Shown here: positions 1 to 9,402 of the stretch, piece by piece
How the letters are laid out: each line of letters opens with the position of its first letter
How positions within the stretch are numbered: the stretch's first letter is position 1
Assembly (NCBI RefSeq): GCF_001612765.1
Contig: NZ_BDBB01000020.1
Span: 1 to 64,000 of the forward strand
Origin: Nocardia arthritidis NBRC 100137
GTDB taxonomy: Bacteria > Actinomycetota > Actinomycetes > Mycobacteriales > Mycobacteriaceae
Length of the DNA stretch: 64,000 bases
Direction: 5' to 3'
The notes under the pieces: model-generated
Database searches by the model: none
Told to the model about the DNA's origin: nothing
Seen by the model: the letters and a program-made list of their open reading frames with translations, nothing else
Translations under genes and position numbers: made by a program

Positions 1-25
1 GTCCGGAGCGCTGCCGCGATCGGCG

Positions 26-1132
<1,107 letters not shown>

Positions 1133-1384
1133 GGTGAACTCCTAGCAGTCGGCGGACCGCCACACCGTCCACCTACATCCGACCCGTCTCAGTGGGTACT
1201 CGCGCTCATTACAAGCACAGCAGCCACCACGCCGCAACCGGAGAGCTCGCCATCTGTGGCGGCGTCGGCCACGGTGCTGGAACCGTGTCGGCGCCGCGGT
1301 CGAAGCGGATCGGAGGGGCGAGGCATGCGTCCGATTCAGTGGAAGCGCCGAGGCCAGGCGGTGAACTTTGGATACAGTCGTGTC

Positions 1385-2143
1385 GTGGCATTCGAGATCA
1401 CGGCCGAACAGATCGACATCATTCAGCACGACGCGATGCCCATGGCGGCGTATATCTCCCGCCCGGCTCGACCGGGCGACTACCCGCTGGTCCTCGTCGG
1501 AGCGGAGTTGTGGGGCCTGACGAATGAGGTTCGGGCCGTTGTCCGTGATGTGGCCGCGCTGGGGTATGTGGCGATCGCGCCGAATCTGTATCACCGATCC
1601 GGTCCCGAGACCTCAACCGGTATCGAGGAGAGCGATGCCAATCGGGCCTATGCGTTCGAACTGCTGGGCCGGTTGACCCGGGACGGGGTCGAGGCGGATC
1701 TGCGCGCCGCCGCCGACTATGCCCGAGAGCATGCCGGTGCCGGTGCCCGGACCGGCATGCTGGGTTTCAGCCTCGGGGGGCATGTCACCTATTTCGCGGC
1801 GACCCGGCTGCCGTTGCGCGCCGCGGCGATCTATTACCCGGGATGGCTGTCCGACCCCGGAACGGCGTTGAGCGTTCCGGACCCACTGTTGGCGGCGACC
1901 TCGCGGATCACCGCGCGCCTGGCGCTGTTCTTCGCCGAGCAGGACCACGTCATCGATGCCGAACAGCGGCGCCGGATCGGGGAAGCGCTGTCGGCGGCTT
2001 CCGTCCGGCACGAGGTAGTCGTGTATCCCGGCGCCCGCCACGCCTTCTTCTTCCCCGGCCGCGAGCCCTATGACAAGCAAGCCGCCGACGATTCCTGGCA
2101 GCGCGTGTGCGAGCTCTTCGCTGCCGAATTGAGCACTAGCTGA
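1385..2143 (+). CDS. dienelactone hydrolase family protein (serine-type)
   Basis: Alpha/beta-hydrolase of about 252 residues resembling dienelactone hydrolases. The nucleophile elbow reads GFSLGG (S129) where classical members have GFCxGG, so a serine replaces the usual cysteine. D187 (AEQD) and H219 (GARHAF) complete the likely triad. The protein probably starts at GTG 1385 (VAFEIT). In-frame GTG 1361 and ATG 1325 are alternatives, but they lie over a promoter-like stretch (TTTGGATACAGT at 1367-1378) and add residues atypical of the family. Substrate unknown. The reading frame stays open far upstream without meaning. Confidence 0.78.
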   Translation: MAFEITAEQIDIIQHDAMPMAAYISRPARPGDYPLVLVGAELWGLTNEVRAVVRDVAALGYVAIAPNLYHRSGPETSTGIEESDANRAYAFELLGRLTRDGVEADLRAAADYAREHAGAGARTGMLGFSLGGHVTYFAATRLPLRAAAIYYPGWLSDPGTALSVPDPLLAATSRITARLALFFAEQDHVIDAEQRRRIGEALSAASVRHEVVVYPGARHAFFFPGREPYDKQAADDSWQRVCELFAAELSTS

Positions 2144-2162
2144 TCCCTCGGTCCCTCGCCGG

Positions 2163-2345
2163 GTAGCGCGCGGCGGCACCGCCCATGCCCTATCGTCGAG
2201 TTTTCTGGCGATGCTCTCGCGCGGGTTCACCGGTGCGATCACCGATTTCGGCACGCCTCCGGCCACCTGGAGGCAATGCATCTTCTCCTGTGTTCCCGCC
2301 TCGGCCGTCCTCGGCGCCTGTGTCGGCGCCTGGGTCGCCCGGTGA
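2163..2345 (+). pseudogene. 3' remnant of an ECF-transporter transmembrane gene (cbiQ-like)
   Basis: A frame ending at the TGA 2343-2345 reads ...AMLSRGFTGAI..., then a run of hydrophobic residues ending GAWVAR. This resembles the C-terminal end of CbiQ/EcfT, the membrane component of cobalt ECF transporters. The stop overlaps the GTG start of the following ATP-binding gene in a GTGA, as intact cbiQ-cbiO operons often do. The rest of cbiQ, and any cbiM/N, is absent, because the dienelactone hydrolase gene ends only about 20 bp upstream. The left boundary is approximate and identification rests on about 50 residues. Confidence 0.5.
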
Positions 2346-2737
2346 ACGAGTCGACGGCCCCCGCCGTACGTCTGGCAGGCCTGACCTTCGCCTATCCGGA
2401 TGGGACCGGGGCGTTGCACGGGGTGGATCTCGACATCGCCCGCGGCGAACGGGTCGCGGTTCTGGGGCCCAACGGCGCGGGCAAATCGACACTGACGCTG
2501 CATCTCAACGGGGTACTCAGCACGACATCGGGCGAGGTGTACATCGGCGGCACCCGCGTGGACCGCACCACCGTCCGCACCATACGCCGGCGCGTCGGCG
2601 TCGTCTTCCAAGACCCCGACGACCAACTGTTCATGCCTACCGTCGAACAAGACGTCGCGTTCGGGCCCATCGACTTCGGCATGCGCGGCGAAGAACTCGC
2701 CGATACGGCCCTCCTCGCCGAACACCGCCTCAGCTGA
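2342..2737 (+). pseudogene. truncated cobalt/ECF transporter ATP-binding protein (cbiO-like)
   Basis: N-terminal half of an ABC ATPase of the CbiO/EcfA type, about 131 residues where about 270 are expected. It keeps the Walker A motif GPNGAGKST and the Q-loop region VFQDPDDQLF typical of CbiO, then continues to GMRGEELA and ends within a dozen unrelated residues. The ABC signature, Walker B and H-loop are missing, so it cannot hydrolyse ATP as a normal subunit. The GTG start at 2342 overlaps the stop of the cbiQ remnant. The break probably reflects a deletion joining this locus to the prp operon region. Confidence 0.82.
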
Positions 2738-2746
2738 ACCGGCCGG

Positions 2747-2761
2747 AAAAACTTTCGCAAT
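2747..2761 (+). promoter_or_regulatory. candidate RamB/PrpR-type site upstream of prpD
   Basis: AAAAACTTTCGCAAT lies about 120 bp before prpD. It resembles the RamB-family box known from Corynebacterium (AACTTTGCAAA) with one extra base. RamB/PrpR regulators control propionate and acetate genes in relatives. The match is imperfect and was found by eye. Confidence 0.4.
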
Positions 2762-2881
2762 CTACGCATATTCGCTGATTTCGGTACGCAAATATCGGCA
2801 TCTGCGAGGCATTTCGACCCGTTGTGGGCATGAGTAGCGTGCGAATCAGAAACCGGAAATCGACGTTCGGAGGCGCACCCC

Positions 2882-4387
2882 GTGATTCACCACCTCGTCC
2901 GCACACACCGCTCCGCCGAGCACTTCCCGCGCGAGGAGCATCTCGCGTGGCGGATCGCCGAGGTTGCCGCGGATCCGGTGGCGGTCGCGCCGGAGACCGA
3001 GGAGATGATCGTCAACCGGATCATCGACAACGCGGCGGTCGCGGCCGCGTCGGTGACCCGCCCTCCGGTGGCCAACGCCCGGGCGCAGGCGCTGGCGCAT
3101 CCGTATCGACCGGGTGCGACGGTGTTCGGTGTGCCGGGACGGTTCTCGCCGGAATGGGCGGCCTGGGCGAACGGTGTCGCGGTGCGCGAGCTCGATTTCC
3201 ACGACACCTTCCTGGCCGCGGAGTACTCCCACCCCGGCGACAACATCCCGGCGATCCTGGCGGTGGCCCAGCACGCCGGCCGCAGCGGCCGGGACCTGAT
3301 CCGCGGGCTGGCGACGGGGTACGAGATCCAGGTGGATCTCGCACGTTCGATCTGTCTGCACGAGCACAAGATCGACCATGTGGCTCATCTCGGTCCCTCG
3401 GTGGCGGCCGGGATAGGCACGCTGCTGGCGCTGGACACCGAGATCATCTACCAGGCCATCGGCCAGGCATTGCACACCACCACCGCGACCCGCCAGTCCC
3501 GCAAGGGGGAGATCTCGAGCTGGAAGGCATACGCGCCCGCCTTCGCCGGAAAGATGGCGGTGGAGGCCGTGGACCGCGCCCTGCGGGGCGAGGGCGCCCC
3601 GGCCCCGATCTGGGAGGGCGAGGACGGTGTGATCGCCCGGCTCCTCGGCGGACCCGAGAAGGAGTATCCGGTGCCGCTTCCCGGACCGGGCGAGCCCAAA
3701 CGCGCGATCCTCGACACCTACACGAAGGAGCATTCCGCCGAATACCAGAGCCAGGCGCCGATCGACCTGGCCCGCCGGATGCGCGTGCGGATCGGTGACC
3801 TGGACCGGATCGCCTCGATCGTGCTGCACACCAGCCACCACACCCACGTGGTGATCGGCACCGGATCGGGTGATCCGCAGAAGTTCGATCCGACCGCGTC
3901 GCGGGAGACCCTGGACCACTCGGTCATGTACATCTTCGCGGTCGCCCTGCAGGACGGCACCTGGCATCACGAGCGCTCCTACGCGCCCGAGCGCGCGCAG
4001 CGCCCCGACACGGTCGAGTTGTGGCGCAAGATCTCCACCGCCGAGGACCCGGAGTGGACCCGGCGCTATCACTCGACCGACCCGCGCGAGAAGGCGTTCG
4101 GTGCCCGCGCGGAGGTCACGTTGAACAGCGGCGAGGTGATCGTCGACGAGCTGGCGGTGGCCGACGCGCATCCGCTGGGCGCGCGCCCCTTCGCCCGCGA
4201 CGAGTACATCGCCAAGTTCCGGACACTGGCGCAGGGCGTCATCGATCCCGCCGAACAGGACCGCTTCCTGGAAGTCGCGCAGCGCGCGGGTGAGTTGTCG
4301 GCCGACGAACTGCCGCAGTTGAACTTCTCGGTCTCCGACCAGGTGCTCGCACGGGCGCCGAAGCTGCCGAAAGGGCTTTTCCGATGA
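2882..4387 (+). CDS. prpD: 2-methylcitrate dehydratase (MmgE/PrpD family)
   Basis: Cytoplasmic enzyme of the methylcitrate cycle, converting 2-methylcitrate to 2-methyl-cis-aconitate. Its 501 residues match the usual family length. The N-terminus ([18 protein letters not shown]) and the stretch [16 protein letters not shown]-like at about 40-60 are characteristic of actinobacterial PrpD. The GTG start at 2882 has GGAGG eight bases upstream. It is first in a tight three-gene operon, and its TGA overlaps the ATG of prpB by four bases, which implies translational coupling. No prpR regulator gene lies beside it; upstream are only cbiQ/cbiO remnants. Confidence 0.93.
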   Translation: MIHHLVRTHRSAEHFPREEHLAWRIAEVAADPVAVAPETEEMIVNRIIDNAAVAAASVTRPPVANARAQALAHPYRPGATVFGVPGRFSPEWAAWANGVAVRELDFHDTFLAAEYSHPGDNIPAILAVAQHAGRSGRDLIRGLATGYEIQVDLARSICLHEHKIDHVAHLGPSVAAGIGTLLALDTEIIYQAIGQALHTTTATRQSRKGEISSWKAYAPAFAGKMAVEAVDRALRGEGAPAPIWEGEDGVIARLLGGPEKEYPVPLPGPGEPKRAILDTYTKEHSAEYQSQAPIDLARRMRVRIGDLDRIASIVLHTSHHTHVVIGTGSGDPQKFDPTASRETLDHSVMYIFAVALQDGTWHHERSYAPERAQRPDTVELWRKISTAEDPEWTRRYHSTDPREKAFGARAEVTLNSGEVIVDELAVADAHPLGARPFARDEYIAKFRTLAQGVIDPAEQDRFLEVAQRAGELSADELPQLNFSVSDQVLARAPKLPKGLFR

Positions 4388-5298
4388 CCGGCCTGCTGGC
4401 GGCGGCGACCTCGGCCGCCGATAAACGCGCCGCATTCCGCACGGGTCTGACCTGCGGAACGATCCAGCGTTTCCCCGGGGCGTTCAGCCCTCTGGTGGCC
4501 GGCCTGATCCAGGAGATCGGCTTCGAGGGCGTCTACGTCTCCGGGGCGGTCGTCTCCGCCGATCTCGCTCTGCCCGATATCGGGCTCACCACGCTGACCG
4601 AGGTCGCCGGACGCGGCCAGCAGATCGCGCGGGTCACCGACCTGCCGGTGCTCATCGACGCCGACACCGGCTTCGGCGAACCGATGAGTGCCGCACGCAC
4701 CGTCTCGATTCTGGAAGACGCCGGAGTCGCGGGCTGTCACCTCGAGGACCAGGTGAATCCGAAACGGTGCGGTCACCTCGACGGCAAGGCCGTGGTGACG
4801 ACCGAGGCGATGGTGCGCAGGCTCAAGGCAGCGGTGTCCGCGCGACGGGACCCGAACTTCGTGATCTGCGCGCGCACCGACGCCGCGGGAATCGAAGGCA
4901 TCGACGCCGCGATCGAGCGGGCGAACGCCTACGGCGACGCCGGCGCCGACCTGATCTTCACCGAAGCGCTGCAGACCGTCGCCGAGTTCGAGAAGTTCCG
5001 GGCCGCCGTCTCGATTCCTTTGCTGGCCAACATGACCGAATTCGGCAAGTCGGAGCTGATCCCGGCTGCCACTCTGCAGTCCATCGGCTACAACGCGGTG
5101 ATCTACCCGGTGTCGACGCTGCGTCTGGCGATGTTCGCAGCGGAAGCCGGATTGCGCGAAATCTTCGAGCGCGGCACACAGGCGGGCCTGCTGGATCGGA
5201 TGCAGCACCGCAGCCGTCTCTACGAACTGCTGCGATACGAGGCCTACAACGAATTCGACTCCGACATCTTCGATTTCACTACGGAAAGGAACCCGTGA
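4384..5298 (+). CDS. prpB: methylisocitrate lyase
   Basis: Cleaves 2-methylisocitrate to pyruvate and succinate, the last step of the methylcitrate cycle. The 304 residues form an isocitrate-lyase-superfamily barrel. Metal-binding [10 protein letters not shown] is at 91-100 (D92, D94), and the signature [11 protein letters not shown] at about 125-135 carries catalytic C129. It overlaps prpD by four bases, and its stop shares one base with the prpC start. The length and KRCGH motif separate it from true isocitrate lyase, which is longer. Confidence 0.94.
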   Translation: MTGLLAAATSAADKRAAFRTGLTCGTIQRFPGAFSPLVAGLIQEIGFEGVYVSGAVVSADLALPDIGLTTLTEVAGRGQQIARVTDLPVLIDADTGFGEPMSAARTVSILEDAGVAGCHLEDQVNPKRCGHLDGKAVVTTEAMVRRLKAAVSARRDPNFVICARTDAAGIEGIDAAIERANAYGDAGADLIFTEALQTVAEFEKFRAAVSIPLLANMTEFGKSELIPAATLQSIGYNAVIYPVSTLRLAMFAAEAGLREIFERGTQAGLLDRMQHRSRLYELLRYEAYNEFDSDIFDFTTERNP

Positions 5299-6422
5299 TG
5301 GCGGACACCGCGATACCGGCCATCAGCAAAGGTCTGGCAGGGGTAGTGGTCGACACCACCGCCATCTCGAAGGTGGTGCCCGAAACCAACTCCTTGACCT
5401 ACCGCGGCTACGCCGTCCAGGATCTGGCTGCCCACTGCGGCTTCGAGCAGGTGGCCTACCTGCTCTGGCACGGTGAACTGCCCACCGACGCCGAGCTGGA
5501 GAGGTTCTGCCAGCGGGAGCGGGCATGGCGGCGCGCCGACCGGTCGCTGCTGTCGCTAGTGGCCAAGATGCCGGACAACTGCCACCCGATGGATGTGGTC
5601 CGCACCGCCATCAGCTACCTCGGCGCCGAAGATCCGGCCGAGGACGACAATTCGGCGAGGGCCAATCGCGCCAAAGCGCTTCGCATGTTCGCGGTGCTGC
5701 CGACCATCGTCGCTGCCGACCATCGCCGCCGTCATGGTCTGGACCCGGTCGCGCCGCACTCCCACCTGGGGTATGCCGAAAACTTCCTGAACATGTGCTT
5801 CGGGACCGTCCCTTCGCGCGAACTGGTGAAGGCGTTCGAGGTGTCGTTGATCCTCTACGCCGAGCACAGTTTCAACGCCTCCACCTTCGCGGCTCGGGTG
5901 GTCACCTCGACGCTGTCGGATATCTACAGTGCCGTGACCGCCGCCATCGGCGCTTTGAAGGGGCCGCTGCACGGGGGTGCGAACGAGGCGGTCATGCACG
6001 ACATGCTCGAGATCGACGATCCCGCGCTGGCCGAGAAGTGGCTGCGCGACAAGCTGGCCGAGAAGGAAAAGGTCATGGGCTTCGGCCACCGCGTCTACAA
6101 GAACGGTGACTCCCGGGTACCCACCATGAAGAAGGCATTCCTGGACATCGCCGCCGCGACCGACGGCGGGAAGTGGGTGCGGATGTACGAGATCCTCGAA
6201 CGCGCGATGAACGAGGCCACCGGCCTCGCGCCGAATCTGGACTTCCCGACCGGACCCGCCTACTACCTGCTCGGCTTCGAGATCGAGGTCTTCACCCCGA
6301 TCTTCGTGATGAGCCGCATCACCGGCTGGACCGCGCACATCATCGAACAAGCCGAGTCGAACGCACTGATCCGCCCGCTGAGCGCATACATCGGAGTACC
6401 ACAGCGCTCGGTCGTCGCCTGA
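5298..6422 (+). CDS. prpC: 2-methylcitrate synthase / citrate synthase
   Basis: Condenses propionyl-CoA with oxaloacetate, the first step of the methylcitrate cycle; relatives also accept acetyl-CoA. The 374 residues are typical of the small bacterial type. Catalytic residues are visible as H225 (GPLHGGANE), H264 (GFGHRVYK) and D316 (NLDFPTG). The ATG at 5298 overlaps the prpB stop and is preceded by GGAAAGGA. With prpD and prpB the operon is complete and should let the cell detoxify propionyl-CoA from odd-chain or branched lipids, sterols or valine. Confidence 0.93.
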   Translation: MADTAIPAISKGLAGVVVDTTAISKVVPETNSLTYRGYAVQDLAAHCGFEQVAYLLWHGELPTDAELERFCQRERAWRRADRSLLSLVAKMPDNCHPMDVVRTAISYLGAEDPAEDDNSARANRAKALRMFAVLPTIVAADHRRRHGLDPVAPHSHLGYAENFLNMCFGTVPSRELVKAFEVSLILYAEHSFNASTFAARVVTSTLSDIYSAVTAAIGALKGPLHGGANEAVMHDMLEIDDPALAEKWLRDKLAEKEKVMGFGHRVYKNGDSRVPTMKKAFLDIAAATDGGKWVRMYEILERAMNEATGLAPNLDFPTGPAYYLLGFEIEVFTPIFVMSRITGWTAHIIEQAESNALIRPLSAYIGVPQRSVVA

Positions 6423-6888
6423 GCCTTTCGCGCGGTACCCACGGTTCGCGCGCCGACAAGGTGCCCGCCCCGGTTCGCCGAACACAGTCTCACCGGGCAC
6501 GCCCGGCCCCCATGACGACTTGGCGGGCAGCGTAGGTCCGGGTGGCCGGGCGGTCGGTGACTCGGCTGGTGGTTGAGGCCCCTCGCAGCACTATGTAACT
6601 CTAAATTATCCAACGCAAGATGAACGTCGAAGGCGGAACCTGTACCCCGTGCCGTCGAGTCTTCGGGAGACCCAGACCCGGGTCGATGCCGCCTCGGGCA
6701 AGCACTTAGGCCGCAAGTCGGCTGGCTCGCCGACCTGAGCGTGGGAGGTTGAGATCGCTCCTGAACGCAACCGAGACAACGGCTAGAACGTGTGCTAAGT
6801 TAATAGCCATTCTGATCGCGAAGACGGCGGTGGCGCTCTCGCCGCCGCGTCCATGCGATCCCGTCCCGGCTCAATGAGGAGTGATGTT
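6423..6888. other. intergenic region, prpC to lcp-like gene
   Basis: About 465 bases without a convincing gene. The middle part is less G+C-rich than its surroundings (around 6590-6620). Near 6790-6803 lies GCTAAGTTAATAGC, a short imperfect inverted repeat (GCTA/TAGC arms) that could be an operator or part of the promoter for the next gene. No terminator hairpin was convincingly seen. Confidence 0.4.
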
Positions 6889-6891
6889 GTG

Positions 6892-8136
6892 ATGGATGGT
6901 TTCAGTAGGCGTGAGGCGTTGCGGGCTGGTGGGGTGTTGGGGGCGGTGGGTGCGTTGTCGGCGGTGGTGGTGCCCGGGCGGGCGCAGCCGTGGTCGTGGT
7001 CGCCGCAGGGGTCGGTGGCCGGGGGCGGGGAGGGGGTTGATCCGTTGACGGTGTGGGATCCGGAGGCGGATGAGTTGGTGGCGTCCTTGCTGGATCGGGG
7101 GGAAGTGGCGCGGGTGAATGAGTTGTTGCGGACGTGGACGCGGAATGGTCAGCCGTTGCCGGAGGGGTTGCCGTCGGATCTGCGGGATTTCATGGAGTAC
7201 GCGCGGCGGTTGCCGGTGTGGACGGATCCGCAGAAGTTGGCTACGGCGGTGGAGTTCAACAAGAAGCGGGGGTTGTATCTGGGGGTGTTGTATGGGTTGG
7301 CCAGCGGGATGATGTCCACGGTCATCCCGAAGGAGGCGCGGGCGGTGTATTACTCCAAGGGTGGTCACGATCTGAAGGATCGGATCACCAAGACCGCGAA
7401 GCTGGGTTATGACATCGGGACGGCGAACGCGTATGCCCCGGATGGGGAAATGGTGGTGACGTGTGTGAAAACGCGGTTGGTGCATGCCGCGGTGCGGCAT
7501 TTGCTGCCGCGTTCGCCGCATTGGGTGGCCTCGGCCGATGAGCAGGTGCCGATCAGTCAGAACGACATGATGGTGACCTGGCACAGTCTGCCGACGACGG
7601 TGATGAAGCATTTGACGGCGTGGGGGGTGCCGATGCCGGTGGCGGAGTCGGAGGCGTTTTTGCATTCCTGGCAGGTGGGGGCGCATATGTTGGGGATTCG
7701 GGATGAGTACATTCCCAATTCGTGGGGTGAGGCGAACGCGCAGGCCGCGCAGGTGCTGGATCCAGTTCTGGCGCCGACGCCGGAGGGGGCGAAGCTGGCG
7801 GATCGGTTGTTGCGGTTGGGGGCGAATCTGGATTTGGCGGTGGTGAGTAAGCCGGTGTTGGGGGCGTTCACCCGGTTTTTGCTGGGGGATGAGATCGCTG
7901 ATGGGTTGGCGATCGCGCGCGAGCCGGTGTGGGATCCGTTGTTGCGGGTGAGTTGGGGGCCGTTCATCGCGGTGCGGGAGGGTTTGTTGCCGGTGGTGCC
8001 GTTGGCGCCGGATGCCTACTGGTTGTTCGATGAGTTCCTGCGCCGGGCGGCGTTGGTGTATCTGGCCGAGTTGCGGATGCCGATCAGTATCGAACTGCCC
8101 ACCATGAACCGGGACATGACCCAACCACACCGCTGA
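6892..8136 (+). CDS. Lcp-like oxygenase (DUF2236 / MpaB family), Tat-exported
   Basis: About 414 residues resembling latex clearing protein, the secreted haem dioxygenase that cleaves poly(cis-1,4-isoprene) in Streptomyces, Gordonia and Nocardia. The N-terminus carries a twin-arginine signal (FSRREALRAGG, then a hydrophobic Ala/Val/Gly segment). The central VKTRLVHAAVRHLL stretch matches the conserved DUF2236 core. AGGAG at 6877-6881 serves GTG 6889 or ATG 6892; ATG is chosen. The coding strand is unusually rich in G and T (many GTG, TTG, GGG codons) compared with neighbours, which may mark foreign origin. Other DUF2236 oxygenases are possible alternatives to a rubber-cleaving Lcp. Confidence 0.75.
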   Translation: MDGFSRREALRAGGVLGAVGALSAVVVPGRAQPWSWSPQGSVAGGGEGVDPLTVWDPEADELVASLLDRGEVARVNELLRTWTRNGQPLPEGLPSDLRDFMEYARRLPVWTDPQKLATAVEFNKKRGLYLGVLYGLASGMMSTVIPKEARAVYYSKGGHDLKDRITKTAKLGYDIGTANAYAPDGEMVVTCVKTRLVHAAVRHLLPRSPHWVASADEQVPISQNDMMVTWHSLPTTVMKHLTAWGVPMPVAESEAFLHSWQVGAHMLGIRDEYIPNSWGEANAQAAQVLDPVLAPTPEGAKLADRLLRLGANLDLAVVSKPVLGAFTRFLLGDEIADGLAIAREPVWDPLLRVSWGPFIAVREGLLPVVPLAPDAYWLFDEFLRRAALVYLAELRMPISIELPTMNRDMTQPHR

Positions 8137-8314
8137 CCCGAGTCCGCGACGCCGAGGTGGCGTGTGATCGATGCCGTGTCGCATCGCCGCCCTCCGGTGT
8201 GGATGCCGGAGAATGGTGCACGTTGCGCGCGTTCCGGCTGTACTGCGATTCCCGCCGTCCGCCGCAATCCATCTCGATCACGTGACCTCGGTGCTTTGAA
8301 ACACGGAGAATTCG

Positions 8315-9229
8315 ATGTTCACCCGATGGAAGACGATAGCCGCCGCGTGTGTGGCCGCAACGGTAACCGCTACTGTTCATCTCGGTGTCGCGCCTTTTGC
8401 CGATGGCGCACCGAGCCATTGCCCAGACTTGTATGTCGTAGCGATCCCCGGAACGTGGGAGACATCCAGTACCGATCCGGGCAAAGGAATGCTCGCATCG
8501 AGCCTGAACGGTTTACCCGGGGACGTCCAGGTGGACTATGTTCCTTACGCGGCGACGGCGTTCCCTTGGGAAAGCGAAGTGTACGGCCGCTCCAAGCAAG
8601 AGGCGATCGACAAAGCGCGCACGTTGGCCTCGGACATGGCGCAAGCGTGCGAAGCCACCCGGATCGCGTTGCTCGGCTACAGCCAAGGCGCGGATGCCGC
8701 AGGTGATCTCGCGGCCGAGATCGGCACCGGCCTGGGTGTGATGCCGCCGCACCGGGTGGTCCTGGTCGGGCTGATCTCCGATCCTCGGCGCTCACCCAGC
8801 GACACCCTGATCGGCCCGCCCGTCCCTGGCGCCGGAGCGGCCGGGCCTCGCCCGGGAGGTTTCGGCTGGCTCGCCCCGCGCACCTACACCTTCTGCGCCG
8901 CGGGTGACCTGTACTGCGCGATGCCCGAGGGTGACTTTGCCGGACGGATCGCCGGCTTCTTCGTCCAACTCTCGAATCCGGATCCGGGAAAAATCGGCAA
9001 TTATCAGCAACAGGCGACCGAAATCATCGGCGACGCACTGGCCGCGGGCGGCCTGGGCCTTCTCTCCGACCAGATCAACACCTCCGCCTACGAACAGCGA
9101 AAGCAACAGATCGACGATTTCCTCAAATCCGGCATCCATCAGAGTTACCCCTCATACACCCTCGGCCCGGATGCGCTCACCCCTCTGACCTGGCTGCGGC
9201 AGCGCCTGATCGAGGAAGCCCGCCCCTGA
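8315..9229 (+). CDS. cutinase family secreted esterase
   Basis: 304-residue secreted alpha/beta hydrolase. A signal peptide is clear (positively charged start, hydrophobic AAACVAATVTATV, Ala-rich cleavage region near 30). The mature part starts with CPDLYVVAIPGTWE and carries the cutinase nucleophile GYSQG (S123), aspartate D198 in CAAGDLYC and a histidine near H275 (SGIHQSY). Cysteine pairs flanking these elements fit the family disulfides. Likely substrates are lipid esters or polyesters outside the cell. CGGAGAA precedes the ATG. It stands alone between the Lcp-like gene and the acyl-CoA dehydrogenase gene. Confidence 0.88.
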   Translation: MFTRWKTIAAACVAATVTATVHLGVAPFADGAPSHCPDLYVVAIPGTWETSSTDPGKGMLASSLNGLPGDVQVDYVPYAATAFPWESEVYGRSKQEAIDKARTLASDMAQACEATRIALLGYSQGADAAGDLAAEIGTGLGVMPPHRVVLVGLISDPRRSPSDTLIGPPVPGAGAAGPRPGGFGWLAPRTYTFCAAGDLYCAMPEGDFAGRIAGFFVQLSNPDPGKIGNYQQQATEIIGDALAAGGLGLLSDQINTSAYEQRKQQIDDFLKSGIHQSYPSYTLGPDALTPLTWLRQRLIEEARP

Positions 9230-9361
9230 CCCTGCCCGGCTGTCCGGGCGGCCGAGGAGCATATCGGTGACCGGAGATGTCGCGTTGTCCGCGTTCGACG
9301 AGGCGTGCGCCGCCTGCTCCGAGCCCCATCCGCAGATTGACGGCGACTGCCTTCAGTTCTA

Positions 9362-9385
9362 AAGTGATGGCACTTGCCATCACTT
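9362..9385 (+). promoter_or_regulatory. perfect inverted repeat, likely repressor operator
   Basis: AAGTGATGGCA (9362-9372), a two-base gap, then its exact reverse complement TGCCATCACTT (9375-9385). The repeat lies 17 bases before the acyl-CoA dehydrogenase start, where a TetR- or GntR-type repressor would block transcription. No such regulator gene is adjacent. Confidence 0.6.
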
Positions 9386-9402
9386 CGAAAGGCGGCATCG
9401 CC

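Noticed and set aside
2846-4435. Open frame opposite prpD
   Set aside because: Shadow of prpD; no domain recognised.
6871-8184. Open frame opposite the Lcp-like gene
   Set aside because: Arg/His/Pro/Gln-rich mirror of the G/T-rich coding strand; the plus strand has a Tat signal and family motifs.
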